The position numbers and the translations under genes were made by a program. Shown here piece by piece: positions 1-8,163 of a DNA stretch of 58,748 bases; the stretch's first letter is position 1; every line of letters begins with the position of its first letter. This stretch comes from DATBLE01 sp046732255. Lineage in GTDB: Bacteria > Actinomycetota > Thermoleophilia > Gaiellales > Gaiellaceae. The DNA lies in assembly GCA_046732255.1 (NCBI GenBank), contig JBKPMR010000071.1:1-58748 (forward strand), written 5' to 3'. The notes under the pieces were generated by a model. The model did not search any database, had not been told where the DNA came from, and worked only from the letters and a program-made list of their open reading frames with translations.

Positions 1-2
1 AC

Positions 3-701
3 TTCCTGATGATCACGCTGACCTACTCGGTGATCGCCACCTACACGCTCGGGCAGGTCACGAAGATCTCCGGCTTCTCCGGCATCGGCGGGATCAACCG
101 CTACATGCCCGGGTGGATCGGGGACGTGGTCGCGCACCCCAACCGGCTCTACTACATCGCCCTGGGGACGGCGATCGTCGTCTACGTGCTCATACGCGTC
201 ATCGTTCGGACGCCGTTCGGGATCAGCCTGCAGGGAGTCCGCGACGAGCCGATTCGGATGGGTTCGCTCGGGTACGCGGTCCCGCTCCACCGGACGATCG
301 CCTTTGGCTTCGCGGCATTCATCGCGTCCCTCGCAGGTGTCCTCTACGCCTGGTGGGCCGGCCAGGTCGCTCCAGGGGACGTGGATCTCCCGCAGACGAT
401 CAGCCTCTTGATCATGGCCGTGATCGGCGGCCTGGTGCGCATCGAGGGCGCCTGGGTGGGCGCCTTTGCCTTCATCCTGATGCAGAACTACATCACGTCG
501 AGCACGCACATCCCGCTGCTCGGCTTCGGCGGGACGCTCTTCGGCGGCAGCTTCAACACGGTGATCGGGATCATCTTTTTGGCCATCGTCGTCGTCTCAC
601 CTGATGGACTCATGGGCCTGTGGGGACGGATCTTCGAGAAAAGGCGTCGACCGAACGCCGGCGAGTCGGCCGCAACCCCGGCGGCGACCCCGGCGAAGTG
701 A
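3..701 (+). CDS. livM: Branched-chain amino-acid ABC transporter permease LivM (5' truncated)
   Basis: C-terminal part of an inner-membrane permease that forms the channel of a branched-chain amino-acid (or amide/urea-like) importer. The reading frame is open to the left window edge, so the true start is outside; the internal ATG at 9 lies inside a conserved membrane region and is not the start. Several hydrophobic helices are visible, with the cytoplasmic coupling loop around GVRDEPIRMGSLGY followed by LHRTIAFGFAAFIASLAGVLY, typical of LivM. The tail is polar and Ala/Pro-rich. It is followed by a binding protein and two ATPases in the same direction, a standard liv operon. The transported substrate cannot be told from sequence. 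Confidence 0.9.
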   Translation, partial: FLMITLTYSVIATYTLGQVTKISGFSGIGGINRYMPGWIGDVVAHPNRLYYIALGTAIVVYVLIRVIVRTPFGISLQGVRDEPIRMGSLGYAVPLHRTIAFGFAAFIASLAGVLYAWWAGQVAPGDVDLPQTISLLIMAVIGGLVRIEGAWVGAFAFILMQNYITSSTHIPLLGFGGTLFGGSFNTVIGIIFLAIVVVSPDGLMGLWGRIFEKRRRPNAGESAATPAATPAK

Positions 702-740
702 CAACTCATCCACCAACCGCTTGAAAGTTAGGTCGGTACT

Positions 741-755
741 GCGCGAGAATCGCGC
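741..755. other. Short hairpin in the livM to binding-protein spacer
   Basis: GCGCGA (741-746) and TCGCGC (750-755) form a perfect 6-bp stem with a GAA loop. It lies in the 90-base gap upstream of the binding-protein gene, before its strong GGAGGAG ribosome site at about 774-781. It could stabilise the downstream mRNA so the binding protein is made in excess, but this is only an inference. Confidence 0.3.
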
Positions 756-791
756 GCACTTCGAAACACGAGAGGGAGGAGGGCACCACCA

Positions 792-2189
792 GTGAGGAGA
801 CTCAAACTGCGGACTTGGAAGACGGCCGCGGTCCTGACCGTCGCTGTGGCGGCGATCGCCGTCCCTGCCGCGACGTCATTTGCGGCGTCCACGAAGCCGG
901 TCAGGGTGGCGATCATGACCGACTGCAAGGGCGCATTTGCCTTCGGCTACGAGATCGACATCGGCGGCGCGCAGGCTGCGTTCGCGACGTACGCGCACGG
1001 CGTGCCGAAGAACAAGGCGAAGCCTTCCGCGGGCATGACCGGCATCAAGGTCGGCAGCACGCCGGTCAACATCGTCGGTTACGGCTGCGGGAACGACACC
1101 GTGCCGCTGGCCGTCACCGAGACGAAGCGCCTGATGGAGAAGCTGAAAGCGGACGTCATGATCGGCCCACTGTCGGGTGACGAGGCCGTGTACGTCGCGA
1201 ACTACGCCAAGGCCCATCCGACGAAGACGTTCATCATCGGCACCGCCGGATCCCAGGATCCGACGATGCAGATCCACCCGTCGAACATGCTCCGCTACCA
1301 CGGCGACGGTGCCCAGTGGAACGCGGGCATCGGCGAGATCGCCTACAAGCTGAACGGCTGGCGAAAGGCGGCAATTATCGAGGACGACTACAGCTTCGGC
1401 TGGACCTCGGCCGCGGGCATGATCGCTGACTTCTGCGCGGTGGGCGGCCAGATCGTCAAGCGCGTGTTCCCGCCGCTCAACACGACGGACTACGCGCCGT
1501 TCGTGCGCCAGCTGCCGCCCCCGAACCAGGTCGACGGCTACTTCTCGACGGTCGGCGGCACGGGTACCGGGGCAATGTTGAAGGCCTTCGAGCAGGCCTA
1601 CGGCAAAATCGACCCGAAGCAGTGGATCGGCAACCTGTTCTTCACCTTCCTCGGCGCGGACAAGGTGGTCGGCCCGAAGGTGATCGGCTCCTATGTCGGC
1701 GGGTTCGGCACTGGTGCCGGCCTGAAGACGCCCCAGGCCAATGCCTATCGGGCGAAGGTGATCAAGGTCTATCCGAAGATCCCGACCGACGACGGCTTCG
1801 TCTACAACTACTACAACGCCGCCTGGGCGCTGGTGCAGGGCCTGCAAAAGTCCGGCGGTGCCGTCGGTGTGAAGCTGCAGGCAGCGATGCCACGGACCCT
1901 GAAGCCCGGCTTCCAGGTTTCGAACGGCGGCGTCCTGCATCTCGACTCGCGCCGTCAGGGGATCCAGGACCAGTACGAGATTCGGATGGTCAAGAAGCCA
2001 GACGGATCGGCCGCTCCGGACGTCGTTGCGTTCGTTCCCAACGTCGACCAGTCGTTCGGCGGCCTGTTCAAGCCCACGAGCCCGCCGCCCGGGCGGACTC
2101 AGCCTCCGTGCGTGAAGGCGAAGACGCCGTGGCAGGGCAAGATCCGCGTCGTCAAGAACGGCGTGATCACGAAGCAGTTCCTCAAGTAG
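792..2189 (+). CDS. ABC transporter substrate-binding protein, branched-chain amino-acid (LivK/HAAT) type
   Basis: Extracytoplasmic solute-binding protein of a type I periplasmic-binding fold, about 465 residues. The GTG start follows a strong GGAGGAG site with good spacing. The N-terminus is a signal peptide (basic RRLKLRTWK, hydrophobic core AAVLTVAVAAIAVPAA). There is no lipobox cysteine near it, so anchoring is unclear. The mature protein begins with VRVAIMTDCKGAF and contains GPLSGDEA and the IIEDDYSFGW segment typical of two-lobed receptors. It sits between livM and livG/livF, so it is the receptor of this transporter. At 465 residues it is longer than classical LivK (about 350), as in many actinobacterial homologues; the ligand is unknown. 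Confidence 0.85.
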   Translation: MRRLKLRTWKTAAVLTVAVAAIAVPAATSFAASTKPVRVAIMTDCKGAFAFGYEIDIGGAQAAFATYAHGVPKNKAKPSAGMTGIKVGSTPVNIVGYGCGNDTVPLAVTETKRLMEKLKADVMIGPLSGDEAVYVANYAKAHPTKTFIIGTAGSQDPTMQIHPSNMLRYHGDGAQWNAGIGEIAYKLNGWRKAAIIEDDYSFGWTSAAGMIADFCAVGGQIVKRVFPPLNTTDYAPFVRQLPPPNQVDGYFSTVGGTGTGAMLKAFEQAYGKIDPKQWIGNLFFTFLGADKVVGPKVIGSYVGGFGTGAGLKTPQANAYRAKVIKVYPKIPTDDGFVYNYYNAAWALVQGLQKSGGAVGVKLQAAMPRTLKPGFQVSNGGVLHLDSRRQGIQDQYEIRMVKKPDGSAAPDVVAFVPNVDQSFGGLFKPTSPPPGRTQPPCVKAKTPWQGKIRVVKNGVITKQFLK

Positions 2190-2193
2190 GCGC

Positions 2194-2961
2194 TTGACCG
2201 AAGCACCGGCAGTCGAACACGCCGAGCCGACCCTCCGCTTGCGGGGGGTCGGCCGGCGGTTCGGCGGCCTCCATGCAGTCCGGGCCGTCGACCTCGGGAT
2301 CGCGGCGGGCGAGCGTCGCGCGATCCTCGGCCCGAACGGGGCCGGCAAGACGACGCTCTTCAACGTCATCTGCGGGGACTTCCCCGCGACCTCGGGGAGC
2401 ATCGAGCTCTTCGGCCGGGACGTCACGCCACTGCCGGCGCGGACGCGGGCCAAGATGGGACTCGCCCGCACCTACCAGCAGTCCCGCCTCTTCCGCGGCC
2501 TGACAGTCGAGGACAACATCTACCTCTCCGTGCTCGGCGTCCACGGGGGGCACATGCGTCCGATCGTCACCCGAAAGGACTCCGAGTACCGCGAGCGGGC
2601 GCGGGAGGCGGCCCGGCGCGCCGCGATCGACCACAAGCTCTCCGAGCTCTGCGGGCCGCTCTCGCACGGTGAACACCGGCAGGTCGCACTTGCGGTGGCG
2701 CTCGCCTCCGAGCCGCGGATGCTGATGCTGGACGAGCCGTGCTCGGGGCTCTCCCGAGGCGAGAGGCAACTGCTCACTGACCTGCTGCTCGCGCTCGGTC
2801 GAGAGATTACGCTGATCGTGATCGAGCACGACATGGACGTCGCGCTCCGAGTCGCCGAGCGGGTGACCATGATGCACGACGGGCACGTGATCGTGGAGGG
2901 GACACCCGATGAGATCCGGGCGAACGAGCTTGTCCACGACCTGTACCTCGGTCGCGGGTAG
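2194..2961 (+). CDS. livG: Branched-chain amino-acid ABC transporter ATPase LivG
   Basis: Cytoplasmic ATPase subunit that powers the liv importer. Walker A is GPNGAGKTT (about residues 47-55), the signature is the LivG-type LSHGEHRQVALA, Walker B is MLMLDEPCSGLSRGE and the switch histidine is in IVIEHDMDV. The Q-loop region is YQQSRLF. Start is TTG, 4 bases after the binding-protein stop; translational coupling is likely. LivG-class ATPases differ from LivF by the LSHGE signature and the longer insert after the Q-loop (here about VLGVHGGHMRPIVTRKDSEY), both visible here. Confidence 0.9.
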   Translation: MTEAPAVEHAEPTLRLRGVGRRFGGLHAVRAVDLGIAAGERRAILGPNGAGKTTLFNVICGDFPATSGSIELFGRDVTPLPARTRAKMGLARTYQQSRLFRGLTVEDNIYLSVLGVHGGHMRPIVTRKDSEYRERAREAARRAAIDHKLSELCGPLSHGEHRQVALAVALASEPRMLMLDEPCSGLSRGERQLLTDLLLALGREITLIVIEHDMDVALRVAERVTMMHDGHVIVEGTPDEIRANELVHDLYLGRG

Positions 2962-2972
2962 CAGAACGAGTA

Positions 2973-3695
2973 ATGGCGGACGCTATCCTCACCGTCGAGA
3001 AGCTGAACGCGTTCTACGGGAGCGCACATGTCCTCCAGGACGTCAGCTTCGAGCTCGGGGAGCAGGCGGTCGCGATCGTCGGGCGGAACGGCATGGGCAA
3101 GTCGACACTGTGCGCGTCGATCATGGGCATCAGCCCGCCGAGGGCCTCCGGCTCCGTCCGGTTCGAGGGCAGGGAGCTCGTCGGCATGGGCTCGCACAAG
3201 ATCGCGAACCTCGGGATCGGCTACGTGCCCCAGGGCCGCCGCCTGTTCCCATCGCTGACCGTCGACGAGCACCTGCGGATGTCGGCCCGCGGGAACGGGG
3301 CGAGGCGATGGACGATCGAGAGCGTCTACCAGCTCTTCCCACGGCTGGCCGACCGAAAGCGGAACGGCGGGGCCCAGCTCTCGGGCGGCGAGCAGCAGAT
3401 GCTCGCGATCGGGCGCGCACTCGTCACCAACCCGAAGCTCCTGATCATGGACGAGCCGTCCGAGGGCCTGGCCCCCACGATCATCGAGATGCTGATCGAG
3501 ACGTTCCAGCAGCTGGAGCAGCAGGGTCTCCGGATACTGGTGATCGAGCAGAACCTCGGTGTCGCGACGTCCCTGGCCGACCGCCAGCTGGTGATGATGG
3601 GCGGAGAGATCGCGACCGAGACGACCGCGAGCGCGCTTGCAACTGACTCCGAGTTGCAGCGGCGTTACCTCGGCGTCGAGCCGGTCGCGCGCTAG
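2973..3695 (+). CDS. livF: Branched-chain amino-acid ABC transporter ATPase LivF
   Basis: Second ATPase subunit of the liv importer, 240 residues. It has Walker A GRNGMGKST, the signature LSGGEQQMLAIGRAL, Walker B LLIMDEPSEGLAP and the H-loop position replaced by Q in LVIEQNLGV, which is normal for LivF proteins. The segment IGYVPQGRRLFPSLTVDEHL is the family-typical Q-loop. ATG start lies 11 bases after livG. With LivG it forms the heterodimeric nucleotide-binding pair. Confidence 0.92.
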   Translation: MADAILTVEKLNAFYGSAHVLQDVSFELGEQAVAIVGRNGMGKSTLCASIMGISPPRASGSVRFEGRELVGMGSHKIANLGIGYVPQGRRLFPSLTVDEHLRMSARGNGARRWTIESVYQLFPRLADRKRNGGAQLSGGEQQMLAIGRALVTNPKLLIMDEPSEGLAPTIIEMLIETFQQLEQQGLRILVIEQNLGVATSLADRQLVMMGGEIATETTASALATDSELQRRYLGVEPVAR

Positions 3696-4583
3696 ATGAT
3701 CCGCTGGGGTTGCGTCGCCGTGCTCGCGGCGCTGCTCGTCGCTGGCTGTGGAGGGTCGTCGCGGCCGAAAGGACCGCCGGCGCTGATCTTCGTCAGCGTC
3801 AAGGACGGCGACTACGCGATCTTCGGCGCCGACGCCGACGCCGAGCACGTGTACCGGCTGACGAAGGAGAAGGGTGATCCTTCGACCCCGGCAGGACTCT
3901 TCTTCCAGTTGCAGCCCGCGTGGTCTCCGGACGGCGGCAAAATCGCGTTCTCGAGCGGCCGCGACGGGACGCCTCATATCTTCGTCATGAACGCCGACGG
4001 CACGGGCACCGTCCGGGTGACGAACACGGACCAGGCCGACGAGCAGCCGTCGTGGTCGCCCGACGGGAAGCGGATCGTCTTCTCCCGGGAGGGTGCGATT
4101 TTCGAGGTTCATGCGGCCCGCGGCCCGGCCCACCGTGTCGGCCGTGGTCTCGGCAATGCCGAGGACCCGGCCGTCTCGCCCGACGGCAGGATGATCGCCT
4201 ACGACTACCGCAAGCCGGGGTTCTCGAACCGAGAGATCTACGTCATGAACGCCGACGGCACCGGGATCCGCCAATTGACCGACCTCCGTTATGTGAGCGG
4301 CCTCCCGGCCTGGTCGCCCGACGGCAAGACCCTCGCATTCCAGAGCAACGTGCTGAACGGGAAGAACGAGATCTACACGGTGCAGGCGGCCGGCGGGAAG
4401 CCGACGCGAGTGAGCACGTCCGAGATCGACGCGATCCAACCCGACTGGACGGCGGACGGCAGCGGGATCACCTTCTCCCGGAACGGCGCGATCGTCACGG
4501 TCTCGAACGGCAAGGAGGCGAAGCTCACCTCCGGCGAGAACAACGACTCTGACCCGGCCTGGCGTCCCCTACACCAGCAGTAG
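3696..4583 (+). CDS. TolB-like beta-propeller (PD40 repeat) lipoprotein
   Basis: Predicted secreted lipoprotein of 295 residues. The N-terminus MIRWGCVAVLAALLVAGCGG has a lipobox-like LVAGC with cysteine at residue 18. The body has PD40/WD40-like repeats, each with a WSPDGKxIxFxS motif (WSPDGGKIAFSSG, WSPDGKRIVFSRE, VSPDGRMIAYDY, WSPDGKTLAFQSN, WTADGSGITFSRN) and IFVMNADGTG turns, predicting a propeller of about five or six blades. Its ATG directly abuts the livF stop, so it is probably co-transcribed with the transporter. The role is unknown: such propellers bind proteins or polysaccharides, and here it might be accessory to the transporter. Confidence 0.8.
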   Translation: MIRWGCVAVLAALLVAGCGGSSRPKGPPALIFVSVKDGDYAIFGADADAEHVYRLTKEKGDPSTPAGLFFQLQPAWSPDGGKIAFSSGRDGTPHIFVMNADGTGTVRVTNTDQADEQPSWSPDGKRIVFSREGAIFEVHAARGPAHRVGRGLGNAEDPAVSPDGRMIAYDYRKPGFSNREIYVMNADGTGIRQLTDLRYVSGLPAWSPDGKTLAFQSNVLNGKNEIYTVQAAGGKPTRVSTSEIDAIQPDWTADGSGITFSRNGAIVTVSNGKEAKLTSGENNDSDPAWRPLHQQ

Positions 4584-4595
4584 GATCGGCTCGGC

Positions 4596-5807
4596 ATGAC
4601 GACTGTCGTCCTCCTTGGCACGCTGGACACCAAGGGCAAGGAGTACGACTACCTCCGCGACCGTCTGCGGGAGCAGGGGGTCGACGTTCTGCTCGTCGAC
4701 GCTGGCGTCTTCGAGCCGCTCGCGACGGCGGACGTAACGCAAGACGAGGTCGCGGCTGCGGCACGGGCCGACATCGCCGAGCTACGGGCGGCTGGCGACC
4801 GCGGCGCCGCCGTCGATGCGATGTGCCGCGGAGCGGCCGAGGTCGTCCGGCGGCTGCACGGAGAGGGCCGCCTCGACGGCATCCTCGCGGTCGGCGGCTC
4901 CGGCAACTCGTCGATCGCCGCCGCGGCGATGCGCGTGCTCCCCATCGGCGTCCCGAAGCTGATCGTCTCGACGCTCGCCTCCGGCGACACCCGGCCCTAT
5001 GTCGGCGCGACCGACGTCTCGATGACGTACTCGGTCGTCGACATCTCGGGGCTGAACCGGATCTCGGAACGGATCCTCTCGAACGCTGCCGGCGCGATCG
5101 CCGGGATGGCCAGGGTGTCGGTCGCCGAGAGTGGGGATGCCCGCCCCTTGATCGGCGCGACGATGTTCGGCGTCACCACCCCGGCGGTGACGCGGGCACG
5201 GGAGCGGCTGGAGGAGCTGGGCTACGAGGTGCTGGTCTTCCACGCGACGGGCACGGGCGGGCAGTCGATGGAGGCGCTCGCGCGGGGTGGTTTCCTCGCC
5301 GGCGTCCTGGACCTCACCACGACAGAGCTCGCGGACGACCTGGTCGGGGGCGTGCTCTCGGCCGGGCCCGACCGGCTCGAGGCGGCGGGGGAGCTCGGCC
5401 TGCCGCAGGTGGTCTCGCTCGGCGCGCTCGACATGGTCAACTTCGGCCCACGGGAGACGCTGGCGCAGCAGTTCGAGGGCCGCAACATCTACGTCCACAA
5501 CCCGACCGTCACGCTGATGCGGACGACGCCGGAGGAATGCGCCGAGCTCGGGCGGCGGATCGCGCAGAAGCTCTCGGCGGCGACAGGGCCGACAGCCCTC
5601 TTCGTCCCGCTCAAGGGCGTGTCGATGATTGCCACCGAGGGCGGGCCGTTCCACGATCCGGCCGCCGATGAGGCGCTGTTCGCGGCGATCCGCGAGAACG
5701 TAGGGGACAACGTCGAGCTGCACGAGCTCGAGCTCGACGTCAACGACCCGGCCTTCGCTGACGCGACGGCGAACCGGCTGCACGAGCTCATCGAGGAGAC
5801 CGCATGA
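4596..5807 (+). CDS. Tm-1-like ATP-binding domain protein (UPF0261)
   Basis: Homologue of the N-terminal half of plant Tm-1 and of bacterial UPF0261 proteins, 403 residues. The start TVVLLGTLDTKGKEYDYLRD is diagnostic. Further family features are AVGGSGNSSIAAAAM, STLASGDTRPYVGATDVSMTYSVVDISGLN and GATMFGVTTPAV, followed by the Rossmann-like half with VFHATGTGGQSMEAL. It overlaps the next gene by ATGA. In plant Tm-1 this domain is fused to the same TIM-barrel family encoded next door, so the two products very likely form one complex. Bacterial pairs of this type often lie in catabolic operons, but no reaction is proven. Confidence 0.88.
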   Translation: MTTVVLLGTLDTKGKEYDYLRDRLREQGVDVLLVDAGVFEPLATADVTQDEVAAAARADIAELRAAGDRGAAVDAMCRGAAEVVRRLHGEGRLDGILAVGGSGNSSIAAAAMRVLPIGVPKLIVSTLASGDTRPYVGATDVSMTYSVVDISGLNRISERILSNAAGAIAGMARVSVAESGDARPLIGATMFGVTTPAVTRARERLEELGYEVLVFHATGTGGQSMEALARGGFLAGVLDLTTTELADDLVGGVLSAGPDRLEAAGELGLPQVVSLGALDMVNFGPRETLAQQFEGRNIYVHNPTVTLMRTTPEECAELGRRIAQKLSAATGPTALFVPLKGVSMIATEGGPFHDPAADEALFAAIRENVGDNVELHELELDVNDPAFADATANRLHELIEETA

Positions 5808-6631
5808 CCAGGGCCGAGGCACTCGCGCGCCTCCGGGCCCAGATCGACGCGGGAAGGCCGATCATCGGCGCAGGCGCCGGGACGGGCCTCTCGGCGAAGT
5901 GCGCGGAGGCCGGCGGCTGCGACCTGATCATCATCTACAACTCCGGCCGCTACCGGATGGCCGGCCGCGGCTCGCTCGCCGGCCTGATGCCGTACGGGGA
6001 CGCGAACGCGATCGTCGTCGAGATGGCCGCCGAGGTCCTACCCGTCGTCAAGGAGACACCGGTGCTCGCCGGCGTCTGCGGAACCGACCCGTTCCGGCTG
6101 ATGCCGGTCTTCCTCGAGGAGCTGAAGCGAATCGGCTTCTCCGGCGTGCAGAACTTCCCCACCGTCGGGCTGATCGACGGCAACCACCGGATCGGGCTGG
6201 AGGAGACCGGGATGGGCTACGGCGTCGAGGTGGAGATGATCCGCGCCGCCCACGAGCTCGACCTCCTGACGGCACCGTACGTATTCACGCCGGAGGAGGC
6301 GGTGGCGATGACCGAAGCAGGGGCGGACGTCATCGTCCCGCACATGGGCCTGACGACCGGCGGCGCCATCGGTGCCAGCACCGCGAAGACGCTCGACCAG
6401 TCGGTCGAGCTGATCCAGGCGATGCGCGATGCGGCCGTCGCGGTCCGCGACGACGTGATCGTGCTCTGCCACGGCGGGCCGATCGCCGAGCCTGACGACG
6501 CCGCCTACGTGCTCGAGCGGACGACGGGGGTCGTCGGGTTCTTCGGCGCGTCGAGCATGGAGCGGCTTCCGACCGAGACGGCTATGACGGAGAACATGAG
6601 GCGGTTCAAGACGATTGGAGGTGCCTCTTGA
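5804..6631 (+). CDS. Phosphoenolpyruvate hydrolase family TIM-barrel protein (Tm-1 C-terminal type)
   Basis: TIM-barrel protein of 275 residues related to PEP mutase/hydrolase and to the C-terminal domain of plant Tm-1. Visible family features are IIGAGAGTGLSAKCAEAGGCDLIIIYNSGR, PVLAGVCGTDPFR, GVQNFPTVGLIDG, GADVIVPHMGLTTGG and VLCHGGPIAEP. It overlaps the UPF0261 gene upstream (ATGA) and the cupin downstream (TTGA), so the three are translationally coupled. The family name implies C-C or phosphoester chemistry on a small carboxylate, but the substrate is not known. Confidence 0.85.
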   Translation: MTRAEALARLRAQIDAGRPIIGAGAGTGLSAKCAEAGGCDLIIIYNSGRYRMAGRGSLAGLMPYGDANAIVVEMAAEVLPVVKETPVLAGVCGTDPFRLMPVFLEELKRIGFSGVQNFPTVGLIDGNHRIGLEETGMGYGVEVEMIRAAHELDLLTAPYVFTPEEAVAMTEAGADVIVPHMGLTTGGAIGASTAKTLDQSVELIQAMRDAAVAVRDDVIVLCHGGPIAEPDDAAYVLERTTGVVGFFGASSMERLPTETAMTENMRRFKTIGGAS

Positions 6632-7023
6632 GTAGGTTCGTGATGGCGTCCGAAGTGCCGGTGGAGAGCTACGAGTGGGGTGACGCGGGCATGCGCTGCG
6701 CACCGCCGGGCACCGGCTGCACGTCGTTCGTGGTGATGGACGTGCGACTCGATCCCGGCTTCTTCCACGCCTTCCACAAGCATCCGGATCAGGACGAGAT
6801 GATCACGATGACGGCGGGGCGGGTCGTCCAGTACCTCGAGGGCAAGGACACGGTGCTCGGCCCCGGCGACTCCGTGTACATCGACCGGGACGTGGTGCAC
6901 GGCTCGTACAACGACTTCGACGAGCCGGCGCAGCTCAGCGTTGTCCTCGCGCCGGCGGTCGGCGACGGCGGGTACGTTGCGATCGACGTCTCCGCCGAAG
7001 AGCCGTGGGCGTCGCTGCGCTGA
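6628..7023 (+). CDS. Cupin-domain protein
   Basis: Small single-domain cupin, 131 residues. The first motif is FFHAFHKHPDQDEMITMTAGRV with metal ligands HxH, E; the second is GPGDSVYIDRDVVHGSYN with the fourth histidine. TTG at 6628 is chosen because GGAGG at 6617-6621 is 6 bases upstream, and it overlaps the previous stop. ATG at 6643 is an alternative. The operon position suggests an isomerase or dioxygenase-like step, or binding of a metabolite made by the two preceding proteins. Confidence 0.8.
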   Translation: MSRFVMASEVPVESYEWGDAGMRCAPPGTGCTSFVVMDVRLDPGFFHAFHKHPDQDEMITMTAGRVVQYLEGKDTVLGPGDSVYIDRDVVHGSYNDFDEPAQLSVVLAPAVGDGGYVAIDVSAEEPWASLR

Positions 7024-7080
7024 CCACCAGGCTCGAGTCGTCGAAACCGTCCCCGCACCGCCCGCGTAGGATTCCGCGAC

Positions 7081-8040
7081 ATGCAGGCGGTGCGCGTCCA
7101 TGATGGCGGCGAGCTGCGCTACGAAGAGGTTGCCGATCCGGTCTCCGGGCCGGGCGAGGTGCTCGTCGAGCTGCGTGCTGCGGCGGTCAACCGGCGTGAC
7201 CTGCTCGTCCGCGATCCACCGGGGCCGGCGTACGCGTTCGACCTGCCGCTGATCCCCGGCTCAGACGGGGCGGGGGTGCGTCGGGACACCGGCGAGGAGG
7301 TCGTCATCTACCCCGGGCTCGGCTGGGGGCCCGGCGAGGACGCCGCAGGGCCGGACTGGCGGATCCTCGGGGGGCCGGACGACGGCACCTACGCGGAGCT
7401 GGTCAAAGTGCCCGCAGAGAACGTCTTCCCGAAGCCGGCGCGGTTCTCGTGGGAAGAGGCGGGCGCGTTCCCGCTCGCGGCGCTGACCGCCTACCGGGCG
7501 CTGTTCGAGATCGGCGGCCTCACCGACGACGAGAGCGTGCTCGTCCTCGGGGCAGGAAGCGGCGTCTCGACGATGGCCGTGTCGCTCGCGGCGCAGGCGG
7601 GGTGCCGCGTCCTCGTCACCTCGTCGTCGCAGGAGAAGATCGACCGCGCGAAGGAGCTCGGCGCCGAGCGTGGGGTGCTCTACACCGAGGACGGCTGGGC
7701 CGAGGCCGTGGGGCCGGTCGACGTCGTGCTCGACTCGGTCGGGACGACGTGGCGCGAGTCGCTCAAGGCGCTCCGCCGTGGCGGCCGGCTGGTCGTCTTC
7801 GGCGGCACCGGCGGGCCGGAGGTGACGCTCGACATACGAGCGCTCTACCTCAACTGGCAGTCGATCCGCGGGACGACGATGGGCTCGCGGCGCGACTTTG
7901 CCGGGCTGATGCGGATGGTGGAGGGCGGCTCGTGGTGCCCGGTGATCGACAGCGTGCGCCCGCTCGCGGAGGCCGAGGCCGCCCACGACCGGATGAAAGC
8001 CGGCGAGCACTTCGGCAAGCTCGTGCTGTCGATCGAGTAG
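7081..8040 (+). CDS. Zinc-type alcohol dehydrogenase / quinone-oxidoreductase-like MDR protein
   Basis: Medium-chain dehydrogenase/reductase of 319 residues. It has an N-terminal GroES-like domain (AVRVHDGGELRYEEVADPVSGPGEVLVEL, IPGSDGAG) and a Rossmann domain with VLVLGAGSGVSTMAVSLAAQAG (dinucleotide-binding GxGxxS) and VLVTSSSQEKIDRAKELGA, where the serines after the second strand suggest NADPH preference. The catalytic-zinc cysteine and histidine of true alcohol dehydrogenases are not evident, which favours a quinone-oxidoreductase or enoyl-reductase-like enzyme. It lies 57 bases downstream of the cupin, possibly in the same transcription unit. Convergent with the nitroreductase. Confidence 0.85.
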   Translation: MQAVRVHDGGELRYEEVADPVSGPGEVLVELRAAAVNRRDLLVRDPPGPAYAFDLPLIPGSDGAGVRRDTGEEVVIYPGLGWGPGEDAAGPDWRILGGPDDGTYAELVKVPAENVFPKPARFSWEEAGAFPLAALTAYRALFEIGGLTDDESVLVLGAGSGVSTMAVSLAAQAGCRVLVTSSSQEKIDRAKELGAERGVLYTEDGWAEAVGPVDVVLDSVGTTWRESLKALRRGGRLVVFGGTGGPEVTLDIRALYLNWQSIRGTTMGSRRDFAGLMRMVEGGSWCPVIDSVRPLAEAEAAHDRMKAGEHFGKLVLSIE

Positions 8041-8082
8041 CTGCTCTCCGTTAGGCGCTCTCCGTCAGGCGCTCTCCGTTAG
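8041..8082. repeat. Three tandem 14-bp repeats
   Basis: Three consecutive copies of a 14-base unit close to GCGCTCTCCGTTAG: 8041-8054 (one difference), 8055-8068 (C for T near the end) and 8069-8082. They start right after the dehydrogenase stop and run into the palindrome at 8080. Confidence 0.85.
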
Positions 8083-8110
8083 GGACTGTCCCCGAAGGGG
8101 ACTGTCCCTA
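8080..8110. terminator. Inverted repeat between convergent genes (paired GGGACTGTCCC)
   Basis: Arms TAGGGACTGTCCCC (8080-8093) and GGGGACTGTCCCTA (8097-8110) pair with one central T-T mismatch around a GAA loop. Each arm is itself an odd palindrome, GGGAC-T-GTCCC. It lies between the convergent dehydrogenase and nitroreductase genes, so a bidirectional terminator is a plausible role. No U-tract follows. A close relative is at 35687-35714. Confidence 0.6.
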
Positions 8111-8133
8111 CGGAGGGAAGCGCGCAGCCTTCG

Positions 8134-8163
8134 GGGGTCAGACCCTCCGGGGTCAGACCCTCG
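8134..8163. repeat. Tandem pair of GGGTCAGACCC palindromes
   Basis: The 15-base unit GGGGTCAGACCCTCC occurs twice head to tail (8134-8148 and 8149-8163, the last base differing). Each unit contains the odd palindrome GGGTC-A-GACCC, the same design as the GGGACTGTCCC element just upstream. It covers the 3' end of the nitroreductase gene (stop at 8153). Confidence 0.7.

Noticed and set aside
702..791. Riboswitch before the binding-protein gene
   Set aside because: Only a 6-bp hairpin is seen; the spacer is too short and shows no known aptamer pattern.
876..2471. 531-codon open frame on the minus strand
   Set aside because: Antisense to the binding-protein and livG genes; the translation is Arg/Ala/Asp-rich without family features, a normal effect of high GC.
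8041..8163. Possible CRISPR-like array
   Set aside because: The units are only 14-15 bases, directly adjacent without unique spacers, and no cas genes are present.
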